The notes: generated by a model from the letters alone, not told the origin. DNA of 64,000 nt from Rugamonas fusca (GCF_014042365.1 NZ_JACEZS010000002.1:124001-188000), one strand, 5' to 3'; positions 43,404 to 52,312 are shown, counted from the first letter of the stretch. A program made the numbers and translations.

Positions 43404-44225
43404 ATGACCGCACCGACCTATGAAACCTTGACCGTCCACCTGGAAGAGCACATCGCCGTCGTCAAGCTCAACCGCGCCGACAAGGCCAACGCCATGAACC
43501 TGGCCATGTGGCACGAGTTGCGCCAGGCGTTCCAGTGGGTGGACGCCACGCCCGAGGCGCGCGTGGCCATCCTGGAGGCGGAAGGCAAGCTGTTTACGGC
43601 CGGCATCGACCTGCAGATGATGATGGGCCTGGGCGGCCAGATCCGCAACGATTGCGACGGCCGCACGCGCGAGTCCCTGCGCCGCGTGATCCTCGACCTG
43701 CAGGACACGCTGACCAGCCTGGAACGCTGCCGCAAGCCCGTGCTGGCGGCCATCCACGGTGCCTGCGTGGGCGGCGGCATCGACCTGATCACCTGCGCCG
43801 ACATGCGCTACTGCTCGGCCGACGCCTATTTCACGATCAAGGAAATCGACATCGGCATGACGGCCGACGTGGGCACGCTGCAACGCCTGCCGCGTCTGAT
43901 CGGCGAGGGCATCACGCGTGAACTGGCCTACACGGCGCGCAAGGTGGACGCGGCCGAGGCGCGCGAAATCCGCCTCGTCAACCGCGTGTTCGACAGCAAG
44001 GAAGCGCTGCACGCGGGCGTGCGCGAGATCGCCGCCACCATCGCCAGCAAGTCGCCGCTGTCGGTGCGCGGCTGCAAGGAGATGATTACCTACGCGCGCG
44101 ACCACAGCGTGGCCGATGGCCTCAACTACGTGGCCACGTGGAACGCGGCCATGCTGATGTCCAACGATTTGCAGGAAGCGATGATGGCCGGCATGGCCAA
44201 GCGCGCGGCCAGCTTCCAGGACTGA
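43404..44225 (+). CDS. Enoyl-CoA hydratase/isomerase family, dienoyl-CoA isomerase type
   Basis: A 273-residue crotonase-fold protein. The oxyanion hole motifs are IHGACVGGGID and the FTAGIDL region, and IDIGMTADVGTLQRLPRLIG matches the delta3,5-delta2,4-dienoyl-CoA isomerase (ECH1) subgroup, which carries an acidic catalytic residue there. It would handle odd-position double bonds in beta-oxidation of unsaturated acids. It lies 43 bp after the desaturase, so the operon may both make and recycle unsaturated acyl groups. Confidence 0.84.
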   Translation: MTAPTYETLTVHLEEHIAVVKLNRADKANAMNLAMWHELRQAFQWVDATPEARVAILEAEGKLFTAGIDLQMMMGLGGQIRNDCDGRTRESLRRVILDLQDTLTSLERCRKPVLAAIHGACVGGGIDLITCADMRYCSADAYFTIKEIDIGMTADVGTLQRLPRLIGEGITRELAYTARKVDAAEAREIRLVNRVFDSKEALHAGVREIAATIASKSPLSVRGCKEMITYARDHSVADGLNYVATWNAAMLMSNDLQEAMMAGMAKRAASFQD

Positions 44226-44301
44226 CAAGGACTGAGACAGCGCCGCGATGTCGCGGCGGTGGAGGGCAACGTGGCCGCACAGGGCGGCCACGAGACGGTT
44301 C

Positions 44302-44323
44302 GCGCGCCGGGATGCCGGCGCGC
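44302..44323. terminator. Hairpin in the convergent gap after the isomerase gene
   Basis: A perfect 9-bp stem, GCGCGCCGG / CCGGCGCGC, with GATG loop. A second smaller hairpin (CGCCGCG-ATGT-CGCGGCG, 44241-44258) lies upstream. Both fall between convergent genes and could limit read-through in either direction; neither has a T-run. Confidence 0.45.
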
Positions 44324-44343
44324 AGCCTGGAACGGTTGCCGCC

Positions 44344-44937
44344 TCAGGCCGCGATGGCCTGGGCCGCGACCTGGCCGTAGGCCCGGTTCGCTTCGGCCAG
44401 CGAGAACGCCGATGGGCTGTCGGCCAGCGCCGCCAGCCGCTCGCTGCTGCGGTAGGTGAGCGGCGCGACAAAGCGCATGCGCTCGTCATCGCTGACTTTG
44501 CCGTCGTGATTGGTGTCGGCCGCCAGGTCGTTACCCGATTCGGCCGGCACGGGCGCGGGCTTGGCGTCGGCCGCGTGGCTGTCGTTGGCGGCCGGCGTGG
44601 CTTGCTGGTCCGCCGCCGGACGTACCTGGCCAGCCAGGCGGGCTTGCAGTGCCTGGGCTTCGGGCCGGTTGGCCAGCTTTTGCAGGCCCGCGTCGAATTG
44701 CTCCCTGGCCTGGCGCGCCGCCTCGTCGGCCGTCTTGCGGGCGGCATCGGCCCCCGCCTGCGACGCCGCCGCATATGGCACGGGCACGACATTGCTCCCG
44801 TCCTGGGCCGGAATGGCCGGATGGGCGTGGGCCGCCGCCACGTGGCGGGCGGCGATCTGGTCCGTGTTGGGCGTACGGTCGGGATAAGTGCCAGTCGCGG
44901 TCACGGTGGCCGCGAAGGACGGTCCGTTCATCTGCAT
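44344..44937 (-). CDS. EF-hand motif protein of unknown function
   Basis: A 197-residue Ala-rich, largely helical protein. A coiled-coil-like stretch (about 60-115, AARKTADEAARQAREQFDAG) leads to one canonical EF-hand calcium loop, DTNHDGKVSDDE (about 148-159). No signal peptide or membrane helix is evident. The start is the ATG at 44937, with GGAG 8 nt upstream. Neighbours give no clue. The single EF-hand suggests pairing by dimerisation or a structural calcium site. Confidence 0.65.
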   Translation of the reverse strand: MQMNGPSFAATVTATGTYPDRTPNTDQIAARHVAAAHAHPAIPAQDGSNVVPVPYAAASQAGADAARKTADEAARQAREQFDAGLQKLANRPEAQALQARLAGQVRPAADQQATPAANDSHAADAKPAPVPAESGNDLAADTNHDGKVSDDERMRFVAPLTYRSSERLAALADSPSAFSLAEANRAYGQVAAQAIAA

Positions 44938-45127
44938 AATCGGCTCCGGAAAAAGAGACAAAACACGCTGCGCGGGCCGCTGATCGCGCCCGCACTGGAT
45001 AGTGACCAATAGGAACACTAATTAGCACACATTGTAACAGCGTTTCATCCCATATTTCCCACAATCCAGACAAGAAGCCGGAAGTTGCTTGCGAGAACGC
45101 CACACTTATTTGCCGCACGGAAACTAA

Positions 45128-46693
45128 CTAGCGCATCAATCCTTGTAATAGCTTCTGTCCATCGGGGCAACCCCAGCCCGTGCAGGCATCCCAGCCGGTG
45201 GCCGCCTGCTGGTCGCCATTGTTGCCCTCCGTAATGTCACGGGTGACGCCTTCGCAGCGCAGCGAACCATACAGCAAGGGATTGATGAAGCCCACCGGCT
45301 GGCCCAGCTGCTGGTTGAGCAGCGCCAGCAAGCCGGCCCACAGGGGGGCGACGGCGCTGGTGCCGCCAAACACCAGTTCACGCCCGTCCACCCGCACCCG
45401 GTAGCCGGTGGCCGGGTCGGCGTCGCCGGCCACGTCCGGCACGCCGCGCATGGTCACGTCCTCGCCCAGTACGGCCTGGTAGTCGGGACGGGAGAAGAAC
45501 GCGCTGTAGCCGCCGCCCGTGGCGCTGTTGGGGCCTTCGTTCCACACGGTTTCCGTGGTCGATCCGTCAGCGGCCACGTCGAGCCGGGTGCCGCCGCAGG
45601 CCAGCGCATGAGGCGCCGAGGCGGGAAAGTCCACGTGCTGGCGGCCATCGGTCTCGCCGTCCGTGGAACCGTTGTCGCCGGCCGCGCACAGCACCGTCAC
45701 GCCCATGGCGGCCGCTTCCGTGAACGCTTGCTCGAAGGCCGTCATGGCTTGCCCGGTCCAGCGCGATTCGGGCGCGCCCCAGCTGATCGACAGCACGGAT
45801 GGCCGGTTCACCTTGTCGTGCACGGCCGCCGTGATGGCGTCCAGGAAGCCGCGCTCGGAGTTGGGCGCGAAATAAACGGCGATCGTAGCCCTGGGCGCGA
45901 TGGCGCCAGCCACTTCAATGTCGAGCATGACTTCGCCATCGGCGCTGTCGGCCGTGGTGGGCCGGTTCTTGGCGTGGTCGACGGAGATGATTTTCACCAC
46001 CGGCAAGGGCAAGCCCAGTTCCGCGAAATACGTCTTCAAGTCGCGCGGCCGGCTGCCGCCGCCCAGCTCGATGATGCCGATGCACTGGCCCGTGCCGTCG
46101 AGCCCCGGCGGGAAGTTGTACAGCCTGGCCAGCTGGGGCGGCGTGTACGACACGCCGGCGGCGGCCGCCTGCAGGCGGCCATCGGACTCCTGCCGCTGCA
46201 GCTTGGGCGTGGCCACGGGACGGTCGTCCAGGCCGAACACGCCCTCCACCACCCCGGCCAGCTCCGGCGGCACGTGCAGCTCCCCTTCCCGGCCCCGGTA
46301 GGTTCCGTCCGGAAATTCATAGTCCTGCAATTGCACGCCGAACGCGTGCTCCATGCTTGCTGCCGTGCCCGACAGCACCACGCGGCGCTGGGCCGCGTCG
46401 CTGCGGATCACGGCCATGCCATGCTGGCGCGCAAACATTTCCACCGACACGATGTCGCTGTGGCTGGCGCCATGCTGCTGGCAGTATGCTTCGCGGCTCA
46501 GGTAGCGCCGGCTGGCGGGCGGCTGGTCGGCCGCCAGCGCCTGCAGGTCGGGCCCGCCGCGCTCCGGCGCCGCCCGCAGGCGCACCGTGATTTCAATGAT
46601 CTGTTCGGGATCGACCGGGCCGAGCGCGACGGCGCCGACCAGCGCCGTTTGTGTGCTGCCCGGAATGACATGGGTGTGTGCAGTGGTGGCCAT
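45128..46693 (-). CDS. Sedolisin (S53) serine-carboxyl peptidase with pro-domain
   Basis: A 521-residue kumamolisin-type endopeptidase active at low pH. The N-terminal pro-kumamolisin domain (about 20-170; REAYCQQHGASHSDIVSVEM) should be removed on activation. The catalytic Glu254 and Asp258 (GEVMLD, E-x3-D spacing), oxyanion Asp in AAGDNGS and nucleophile Ser446 (GGTSAVAP) are all present. No classical signal peptide is seen, as in several relatives. The ATG at 46693 follows AGGAG; an upstream in-frame start (46822) adds residues without homology. The 272-bp gap to the next gene is a divergent promoter region. Confidence 0.9.
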   Translation of the reverse strand: MATTAHTHVIPGSTQTALVGAVALGPVDPEQIIEITVRLRAAPERGGPDLQALAADQPPASRRYLSREAYCQQHGASHSDIVSVEMFARQHGMAVIRSDAAQRRVVLSGTAASMEHAFGVQLQDYEFPDGTYRGREGELHVPPELAGVVEGVFGLDDRPVATPKLQRQESDGRLQAAAAGVSYTPPQLARLYNFPPGLDGTGQCIGIIELGGGSRPRDLKTYFAELGLPLPVVKIISVDHAKNRPTTADSADGEVMLDIEVAGAIAPRATIAVYFAPNSERGFLDAITAAVHDKVNRPSVLSISWGAPESRWTGQAMTAFEQAFTEAAAMGVTVLCAAGDNGSTDGETDGRQHVDFPASAPHALACGGTRLDVAADGSTTETVWNEGPNSATGGGYSAFFSRPDYQAVLGEDVTMRGVPDVAGDADPATGYRVRVDGRELVFGGTSAVAPLWAGLLALLNQQLGQPVGFINPLLYGSLRCEGVTRDITEGNNGDQQAATGWDACTGWGCPDGQKLLQGLMR

Positions 46694-46891
46694 CGAATGT
46701 CTCCTGTGCGGGGGTCCGTGGGCCGCGACAGGCGGCGCCACCACTGACGATACTGGCCGCATCGAAGCGGCCATTGATGCAGCACAGAAGTGCGCCGCGC
46801 GGCGCGCGCGGGCTTGCGTCAAAAGCGCAACACAAAATTATCAGCAAAACAATGGGTGTTTTTTTGTGGAAACTTTTATCGTGAAATGGTC

Positions 46892-46897
46892 TATACT
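46892..46897 (+). promoter_or_regulatory. Candidate -10 for the 84-residue protein gene
   Basis: TATACT lies in an AT-rich stretch about 70 bp before the gene. No strong -35 is visible at 17 bp, so the assignment is tentative. Confidence 0.35.
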
Positions 46898-46965
46898 GTT
46901 TTCACCGTCACCGTGCCGCCTGGCGCGGGGGCCGGCGATCGCCGCGATCGCGCCGAACCAAGAAA

Positions 46966-47220
46966 GTGAGTGCCACCTTGACCTCCGACCATGTGCTGAT
47001 CCAGTCCGAACAAGCGGCCGTGCAAGCCCTGATGCACCTGCTTCCCGTGTGGTATGAGGAAGCGGGCCTGCCCGGCATGCTGCGCGCGCTGGAAGCGGCG
47101 CTGGCCGAGTGCCTGGCCATCCGCGACGAGTTCGCCCACGACAGCGACCCGCAACGGCGCGCCGAACGGGGCGCCGTCAGCCAGCACCTGCATTTCCTGC
47201 ACACCTTGTGCGCCAGTTGA
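46966..47220 (+). CDS. Small helical protein of unknown function
   Basis: An 84-residue, probably all-helical soluble protein (EQAAVQALMHLLPVWYEEAG, LRALEAALAECLAIRDEFAH). I do not recognise a family. The GTG at 46966 is the best start; a TTG at 46978 is an alternative. Codon use matches its neighbours and the upstream region has a plausible -10, so I regard it as real. It converges with the MocR gene 24 bp away. Confidence 0.5.
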   Translation: MSATLTSDHVLIQSEQAAVQALMHLLPVWYEEAGLPGMLRALEAALAECLAIRDEFAHDSDPQRRAERGAVSQHLHFLHTLCAS

Positions 47221-47244
47221 AACGCGCCGCGGCTGCCAGGCCAG

Positions 47245-48645
47245 TCAAACCACGGCCGCGCTGAACGACTCGGGCCGCCGCGCCAGCAGGTCAGACAGCC
47301 GCTGCAGTCCCGCCCGCAGGCGCGCGCGGTCCTTGATGTTACCCAGGGAGAGACGAATGGCATTGGCCGATACGCTGCCCGTCGCGAATGCCTCGGCCGG
47401 CGTGACAGCGATGCCCTCGCTGTCGGCCGCACGCGCCAGCTGCAAGGAATGCCAGTAGGCCGGCAATGCGAGCCATAGATGCAGGCCGTCCCCGGCGCCG
47501 CTGTAGCGCCCGGCCAGCAGATCGCGCGCCATCCGCTGGCGCAGGCGCGCCTCGTCGCGTACGCCGGCCATCAATCGTTCAGCAGAACCGTCGAGAATCC
47601 ACTGCGTGGCCAGTGCGGCCGTCAGGGGCGCGGCCATCAGCGCAAATGCCCTCAGCGCGCACAGGAAACGTTCGCGCTCGTGCGGATCGCGGATCAGCGC
47701 GAAGGCGACGCGCAAGCCGGGCGTCAGGCATTTCGACAGGGTTGAGATGTAGACCACCTGTTGCGGGGCAAACGTGGCGATGGGGGGCGGCGCGGCATCG
47801 GCCAGCAGCCAGTAGGGATCGTCCTCGACGATGCGTACATTGCAGCGCTGGGCGATGCTGGCGAGCGCCTCGCGCCGGCGTTCCGGCATGGTGATGGTGG
47901 TCGGGTTCTGTAACGTCGGATTGAGATAGAGCAGCCCAGGCTGGTGCTGGCGGCACGCCTGCTCCAGCCTCTCAGGCAGCATGCCGTGCTGGTCCGCCTC
48001 CACCGCGATGATGTGCCGGCCAAATTGGGTCGCCGCGGCACGCAAGCCGGGATAACTGGCGGGCTCGGCCAGGATGACATCGCCAGGCTGCGTGAGCGCG
48101 AGGATCAATGCAGCGATCGCCGCCTGCGCACCGGGACAGACCACCACCTGCCGGGCATCGAGCTGGCCAAACATCGGTGCCAGCCATGTGGCGCCAGCCT
48201 TGCGGTCGGCGTCGCTTCCGCCGGCCAGGTGGTAAGTCATCAGCGACGCGTTATCGGCCCGCATCAGCACCTGGGACAAACCTTGTTTCAACAGGTCGTC
48301 GAAGTCCACGCCATCGGGCGGTGGCGGGGTGTTCATGCTCAGGTCGAGCACCGCCATCAAGTCGACTTTCGGCGCCGCGACATACGTGCCGCGCGCGCCG
48401 CGGCCTTCCAGCAAGTTGCGGCGCCTGGCTTCGTCGTAGGCGCGCGTGATCGTCGTCAGGTCGACGTCCAGCTGTGCCGCCAACTGGCGCTGCGGCGGCA
48501 GACGGTCGCCCGGTTTCAGCGATCCAGCCGCCACCGCCGCCTGCAACGCATCGGCAATCTGCAAAAAACGGGGGCCGCCGTGCGCGGCCAATCGCGGCAA
48601 CCAGATCGGCACATCTTCATCTTGTATGGTCTTCAACTGGGACAT
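47245..48645 (-). CDS. MocR-type GntR/aminotransferase regulator
   Basis: A 466-residue transcription factor. The N-terminal winged helix (about 20-90; LQAAVAAGSLKPGDRLPPQR) is GntR-like, and the rest is a fold-type I aminotransferase domain with the PLP lysine in ISTLSKCLTPGLR and cofactor motifs NPTLQNPT and EDDPYW. Relatives (PdxR, GabR, TauR) sense PLP or amino compounds. ATG at 48645 was chosen; a TTG at 48675 is possible. Neither neighbour is an obvious target. The orphan LysE operator at 18691-18762 is one candidate, untested. Confidence 0.87.
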   Translation of the reverse strand: MSQLKTIQDEDVPIWLPRLAAHGGPRFLQIADALQAAVAAGSLKPGDRLPPQRQLAAQLDVDLTTITRAYDEARRRNLLEGRGARGTYVAAPKVDLMAVLDLSMNTPPPPDGVDFDDLLKQGLSQVLMRADNASLMTYHLAGGSDADRKAGATWLAPMFGQLDARQVVVCPGAQAAIAALILALTQPGDVILAEPASYPGLRAAATQFGRHIIAVEADQHGMLPERLEQACRQHQPGLLYLNPTLQNPTTITMPERRREALASIAQRCNVRIVEDDPYWLLADAAPPPIATFAPQQVVYISTLSKCLTPGLRVAFALIRDPHERERFLCALRAFALMAAPLTAALATQWILDGSAERLMAGVRDEARLRQRMARDLLAGRYSGAGDGLHLWLALPAYWHSLQLARAADSEGIAVTPAEAFATGSVSANAIRLSLGNIKDRARLRAGLQRLSDLLARRPESFSAAVV

Positions 48646-48741
48646 TTTGTCACAATGTATGGAAATTGCTTTCAAGTAGTATGTGGCAGACCGTGCGCCT
48701 CACGCCAGACGGTGTCAAGTCATAACCTGGAAATACGCAAA

Positions 48742-48987
48742 ATGATGGAATGGATCCCTGTAGTCTTAGTGACCTTCAAGCTGCTCGTGCTCGGCGCGGG
48801 CATGTTCTTCGCCATCAAGTGGCATTACGACCAAGGCAAGAAGGAGAAAGAGAAGAAAAAGGAGGTGCGCGCGGTGTTGCGCGCGAGCGGTAACGCGGCC
48901 GTCGTGTTCGCGCTATCGCTGCTGGGCCTGGGATTCGTCACCTTCGCCCTGGGCAGGATGCTCGATCTGGACTTGACCATGCCATGA
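48742..48987 (+). CDS. Small two-helix membrane protein
   Basis: An 81-residue inner-membrane protein with two hydrophobic segments (WIPVVLVTFKLLVLGAGMFF and AAVVFALSLLGLGFVTFALG) joined by a highly charged loop (KKEKEKKKEVR), so the loop should be cytoplasmic. Two adjacent ATGs (48742, 48745) are possible starts. No family recognised. It is divergent from the MocR gene with a 96-bp shared gap, so it may be a MocR target. Confidence 0.6.
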   Translation: MMEWIPVVLVTFKLLVLGAGMFFAIKWHYDQGKKEKEKKKEVRAVLRASGNAAVVFALSLLGLGFVTFALGRMLDLDLTMP

Positions 48988-49018
48988 TGGCCAGGCATGG
49001 CCGGCCCTGACGCAGGCC

Positions 49019-49067
49019 GGGTTGCGGGTTGCAGGTTGCGGGTTGCGGGTTGCGGGTTGCGGGTTGC
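49019..49067. repeat. Heptanucleotide tandem repeat, 7 copies of GGGTTGC
   Basis: Seven perfect or near-perfect 7-bp units (third copy begins AGGTTGC) in the convergent gap between the small membrane protein and the accessory gene. Copy number is likely to vary between strains. Confidence 0.92.
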
Positions 49068-49134
49068 GTCGCGCCCTGCCCCATCCGGCGCGCACGCACA
49101 GGCATAGCCCGGAATCGGGCGACACCACCTCACG

Positions 49135-49704
49135 TCAATGCGAGGCCGCGCCAGCCAGTTCGGGGTGCTCGCGCAGGATGAGGCGACGCTGCTGTTCAAT
49201 GCGGCGTATCTTCTCCTCCACCTTGGCGATCTGTTCCGCCGGCACCCCGGCCGCCCGCCCCCGCTCCACGTCGGCCTGCAGGCGCGGCAGCTCGGCCGCC
49301 GCCGCGTCCGCGAACGCGCCCAGTACCCGCAATTGCTGCCCCTGCTGGTACTGCTGGTAGGCCTTGGGATCGGCCAGTTGCGCCGCCGTCGGTGGCGTGC
49401 GCGCTTCGTCGCGCTGCAAAGGCGGCGTGCGCGGGTCGCCATGCTCGCGCGCGTCGGCCATGCTGAGCCAGGCGGAGCCGCTGCTGTCGACGGGTGTCAA
49501 CGGCACCCGCTGCATTTGCGCGTCGCGCTCCGGCACGGCCTCGAACCACTGGCGGCCGCCCGCGCCCGCGTCGGCGCCCACCGCGCGCGCGGGCGGCGCG
49601 TCGGTTGCGCCCATGACGCCCGCCTGGCGGGCGATGGACGGCCAGGCCAGCCAACCCGCCGCCACGGCCGCCACCACGGCGGCCAGGATCATATGGCGCC
49701 TCAT
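49135..49704 (-). CDS. Membrane-anchored accessory protein of the phospholipase/PPIase operon
   Basis: A 189-residue protein with one N-terminal transmembrane helix (about 5-24) and a periplasmic part ending in a long charged helix (ELPRLQADVERGRAAGVPAE, KVEEKIRRIEQQRRLILREH). The C-terminal coiled-coil helices recall lipase-specific foldase (Lif)-like chaperones, but length and motifs do not establish that family. Its ATG overlaps the stop of the PPIase gene (ATGA), so the two are coupled. A role in folding or export of the upstream phospholipase C is an inference from gene order. Confidence 0.6.
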   Translation of the reverse strand: MRRHMILAAVVAAVAAGWLAWPSIARQAGVMGATDAPPARAVGADAGAGGRQWFEAVPERDAQMQRVPLTPVDSSGSAWLSMADAREHGDPRTPPLQRDEARTPPTAAQLADPKAYQQYQQGQQLRVLGAFADAAAAELPRLQADVERGRAAGVPAEQIAKVEEKIRRIEQQRRLILREHPELAGAASH

Positions 49705-51113
49705 GAATGCGACTCCAAAATACGGAGCGGCTGATCCAGCACGCCGCGGTTGATGTCGATACGGGCCGCGCCCAGCAGGCGCTGGCGCAGCGCGGCCAGT
49801 TGCGCCGCCGCCTTCTCGCGCGCCACCGCGTTGCCGGCCACATAGCGCACCGTTTCGGAGGCGGGATCCTGGTAGCCTTCCACGCGCTGGTCGACCAGCA
49901 CGATCTCCCACACGGCTTTGTCATTCGGCCCCACCGGGCTGCGGATGGGGCGCGAAGGCTGGCCCTCGGCCTGCGCGAACGCCAGCTGCGCCAGCCAGTC
50001 GGGCGTGCCGCTGTGCTGCAGCCATCCCAGTTCGCCGCCGGTCTGGCTGTCGGCAGCGGACGAATAGCGGCGCGCCAGCGCGCCAAAATCGGCACCGCCG
50101 GACAACTGGCCGGCCACCGCCTGCGCCGTGCGCTCGTCCGGCAGGCGGATGTGGCGCACCTTCACTTTCTCGATGCGGCGGAATTCCTCGCGGTGGCGCC
50201 GGTAATAGTTTTCGATCTCGGCCCCGCTCACCTGGGCCACCAACTGTTTGACGACGGGACTGGCCGCGTCGATGTCATTGCCGATGCCGTGCAGCTGCTG
50301 CAAGGCCTGCACGATGTCCTGCTCGTCGAGCACGCGGCGCAGGTCGGCCACGGCGGCCGCGCCGAAGCGCTGGGTGCTCCAGTGCTGCACGTACAGCGCC
50401 GCCAGCGCCAGCCTGGCCTGCTGCTGCAAGTGCGCGGACTGGCGCGAGAACAGCGCCACCCTGCCCTGCACGTTCTGGCGCCGGTAGACGTCGGCCAGCG
50501 TGATGGCGCCGGCCGGCCCTTGCGGCAACTGGTAGCGCAGCACCACGATGTCCTGCGCGCGCGCCAGCTGTTCGGCATCAAGCGTGTACTCAAGGCGCAA
50601 CTGACCGGGGCGGCCGAACACGGCGTCCAGCGCGGCCGGAGCAATGGCCGGCTGCGCCGTCACCAGCCCGGCCAGGCTGGCGCCGGGCAGGCGCTGCATG
50701 GCCTGCTCCAGCTCCTTGCCGTACAGGCCACGCAACATGCCGACCAGCTGGTCGTCCACCATCACGTCATGCGCGAAGGCCACGCGCTGGCCGGCGAACA
50801 GCACGGCCTCGCCATAGGTCTTGCGCGCCGATCCGGCCAGCAGGCGGTTGACGACGGCCTGTTCCAGCGCCGTGCTGCGGCTGGCCTTGGCGTCCCCCTG
50901 GCGCGCCGTGCGCCACAGCGCATCCACGCTGAAGGCCAGCAGCGGCGCGCCATCGATCCGCGCGGCCAGCGCGGGATCGTTGAGGCGATACGCCACGGCC
51001 GCCTGCGCGGACGATGGCAACAGCGCGGGCGCCAGCGGGAGCGCCAGCGCCAGCGCGGCCGCCAACGGCGTTGCCAGCACGCGCGCGCGCCAGCCTGTGG
51101 TCCGGATCGTCAT
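49701..51113 (-). CDS. Parvulin-type peptidyl-prolyl isomerase
   Basis: A 470-residue exported PPIase/chaperone with a signal peptide (cleavage after about residue 38), a large N-terminal region without recognised domain, a SurA-like helical part, and a parvulin domain at about 316-405 (VKVRHIRLPDERTAQAVAGQ, DFGALARRYSSAADSQTGGE, LGWL). It starts 5 bp after the phospholipase C stop and overlaps the accessory gene by 4 bp. That placement suggests a dedicated folding factor for the secreted phospholipase instead of a general SurA. Confidence 0.82.
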   Translation of the reverse strand: MTIRTTGWRARVLATPLAAALALALPLAPALLPSSAQAAVAYRLNDPALAARIDGAPLLAFSVDALWRTARQGDAKASRSTALEQAVVNRLLAGSARKTYGEAVLFAGQRVAFAHDVMVDDQLVGMLRGLYGKELEQAMQRLPGASLAGLVTAQPAIAPAALDAVFGRPGQLRLEYTLDAEQLARAQDIVVLRYQLPQGPAGAITLADVYRRQNVQGRVALFSRQSAHLQQQARLALAALYVQHWSTQRFGAAAVADLRRVLDEQDIVQALQQLHGIGNDIDAASPVVKQLVAQVSGAEIENYYRRHREEFRRIEKVKVRHIRLPDERTAQAVAGQLSGGADFGALARRYSSAADSQTGGELGWLQHSGTPDWLAQLAFAQAEGQPSRPIRSPVGPNDKAVWEIVLVDQRVEGYQDPASETVRYVAGNAVAREKAAAQLAALRQRLLGAARIDINRGVLDQPLRILESHS

Positions 51114-51118
51114 GGCGC

Positions 51119-52153
51119 TTAGTTCGCCAGGCGCTCGGCGGCGCGGTTCAGCACATGCACCACCATCGCGATCGAATGGGGAATCATCTGCTGGCCCACG
51201 CGGCGGCGGTCATTCTGGTCGGTGGACGACAGCACGATGCCGCCATTGGCGTACGAGTAGGTGCCGCCCTGGGTCAACAACGGGCGGATATCGACGGCCG
51301 TTGGCGCCACCGGCGTGAAGTCGGCCATGGCCGCCGCCACCAGGGCCGGATCGTTCAGGTGTTCGGTGTCGTAGTAGTCCTGCACCCACTGCTCCCACGA
51401 GGCGTGGTTGTTGGCCGAGGTGGTCCAGGTGTGGTGCGGCTGCAGCAGGTCGGTGGTGTGCAGCGTGAAGCCCAGGCTTTGCGCCGTCGGCTGCGCCAGG
51501 AACTGCTGGAACCAGTACTGGCCCAGGTTGTCGATCGGCTGGAACGGCATGGTTTCGAAGTCGGCGTACTGGCTGTTGCTCGACACGCCGCCAAAGCGGT
51601 AGTGCGCCTCCGTCAGGCCGTAGCTGTTGTACTTGGTGCCGTCGCCGAACCAGCCGCCGTTGCCGCCGGCGCCGTCGTCGAGGTAGTCGCCATACAACCA
51701 GCTGGCGGCCAGGTTGTCGATGTCGCCGGCCACGGTCAGCTTGGCGTAGTTGTAGCCGCCGAACGGATTGCCGTGCACGTCCTTGCCGGCCGTGTGGTTC
51801 TGGAAGTGCCAGTACGAGGTGTACTTGACGATGCCCGAGCCCAGGCCCCAGACGGGCGCCATCTGGCAGTTGCCGGTGGTGGCGCCGCAGATGTAGGTGT
51901 CGGCGAAATCGTCCACGTCGTAGGCGCCCTGGCCCAGGGCCTGCGCGAACTGGTCGATGGTGTAGCCGGCCCGGGTCACGCCCGCCACCAGCTTGTCGTA
52001 GTTGGTGCTGCCCGGATTGTTCTTCATGAAGGTCACCGCGTCCAGTACGATGCGGCGGTGGGTTTCTTGCTGCCAGGCGTGCGCGGGTGCGCTCGCCATC
52101 GTTGCCAACGTTGCCAGAGCCAGGCTAGTGGCCATCAGTCCAGTCTTTTTCAT
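51119..52153 (-). CDS. Zinc-dependent phospholipase C family protein
   Basis: Secreted phosphodiesterase, 344 residues. Predicted signal cleavage after AHA-26 leaves Trp27 as the mature N-terminus, as required in zinc phospholipase C, where that residue ligates zinc. His32 follows in WQQETH. HTTDLLQPHH at 232-241 matches the family zinc motif (H-x3-D-x3-P-x-H). The ATG at 52153 follows GGGGAAAC. It heads an operon with a parvulin PPIase and an accessory protein, and is divergent from a Pho-box phosphatase. Likely action: release of phosphoalcohols from phospholipids. Confidence 0.82.
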   Translation of the reverse strand: MKKTGLMATSLALATLATMASAPAHAWQQETHRRIVLDAVTFMKNNPGSTNYDKLVAGVTRAGYTIDQFAQALGQGAYDVDDFADTYICGATTGNCQMAPVWGLGSGIVKYTSYWHFQNHTAGKDVHGNPFGGYNYAKLTVAGDIDNLAASWLYGDYLDDGAGGNGGWFGDGTKYNSYGLTEAHYRFGGVSSNSQYADFETMPFQPIDNLGQYWFQQFLAQPTAQSLGFTLHTTDLLQPHHTWTTSANNHASWEQWVQDYYDTEHLNDPALVAAAMADFTPVAPTAVDIRPLLTQGGTYSYANGGIVLSSTDQNDRRRVGQQMIPHSIAMVVHVLNRAAERLAN

Positions 52154-52278
52154 TGTTTCCCCATTAAATAAAGCGCACGGGCGTGCGTTTTTGTTCAACT
52201 AGTTTAACAATGGAATATGTCAATATTGTGATTTCAGTATTAGAATTGTTGCTCAAATGAAACAACGTGCACCACCCC

Positions 52279-52296
52279 GTGTCATGGAATTGTCAT
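52279..52296 (+). promoter_or_regulatory. Pho box (PhoB site) upstream of the phosphatase gene
   Basis: GTGTCAT-GGAA-TTGTCAT matches the PhoB consensus of two CTGTCAT repeats 4 bp apart at 12 of 14 positions. A -10-like TACGAT (52307-52312) begins 10 bp after it, the normal Pho-promoter geometry in which the box replaces the -35. Confidence 0.75.
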
Positions 52297-52306
52297 TTTC
52301 ATCATG

Positions 52307-52312
52307 TACGAT
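52307..52312 (+). promoter_or_regulatory. -10 element of the phosphatase gene
   Basis: TACGAT, 4 of 6 to consensus, placed 10 bp after the Pho box. Start site near 52319 gives a leader of about 55 nt. Confidence 0.5.
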
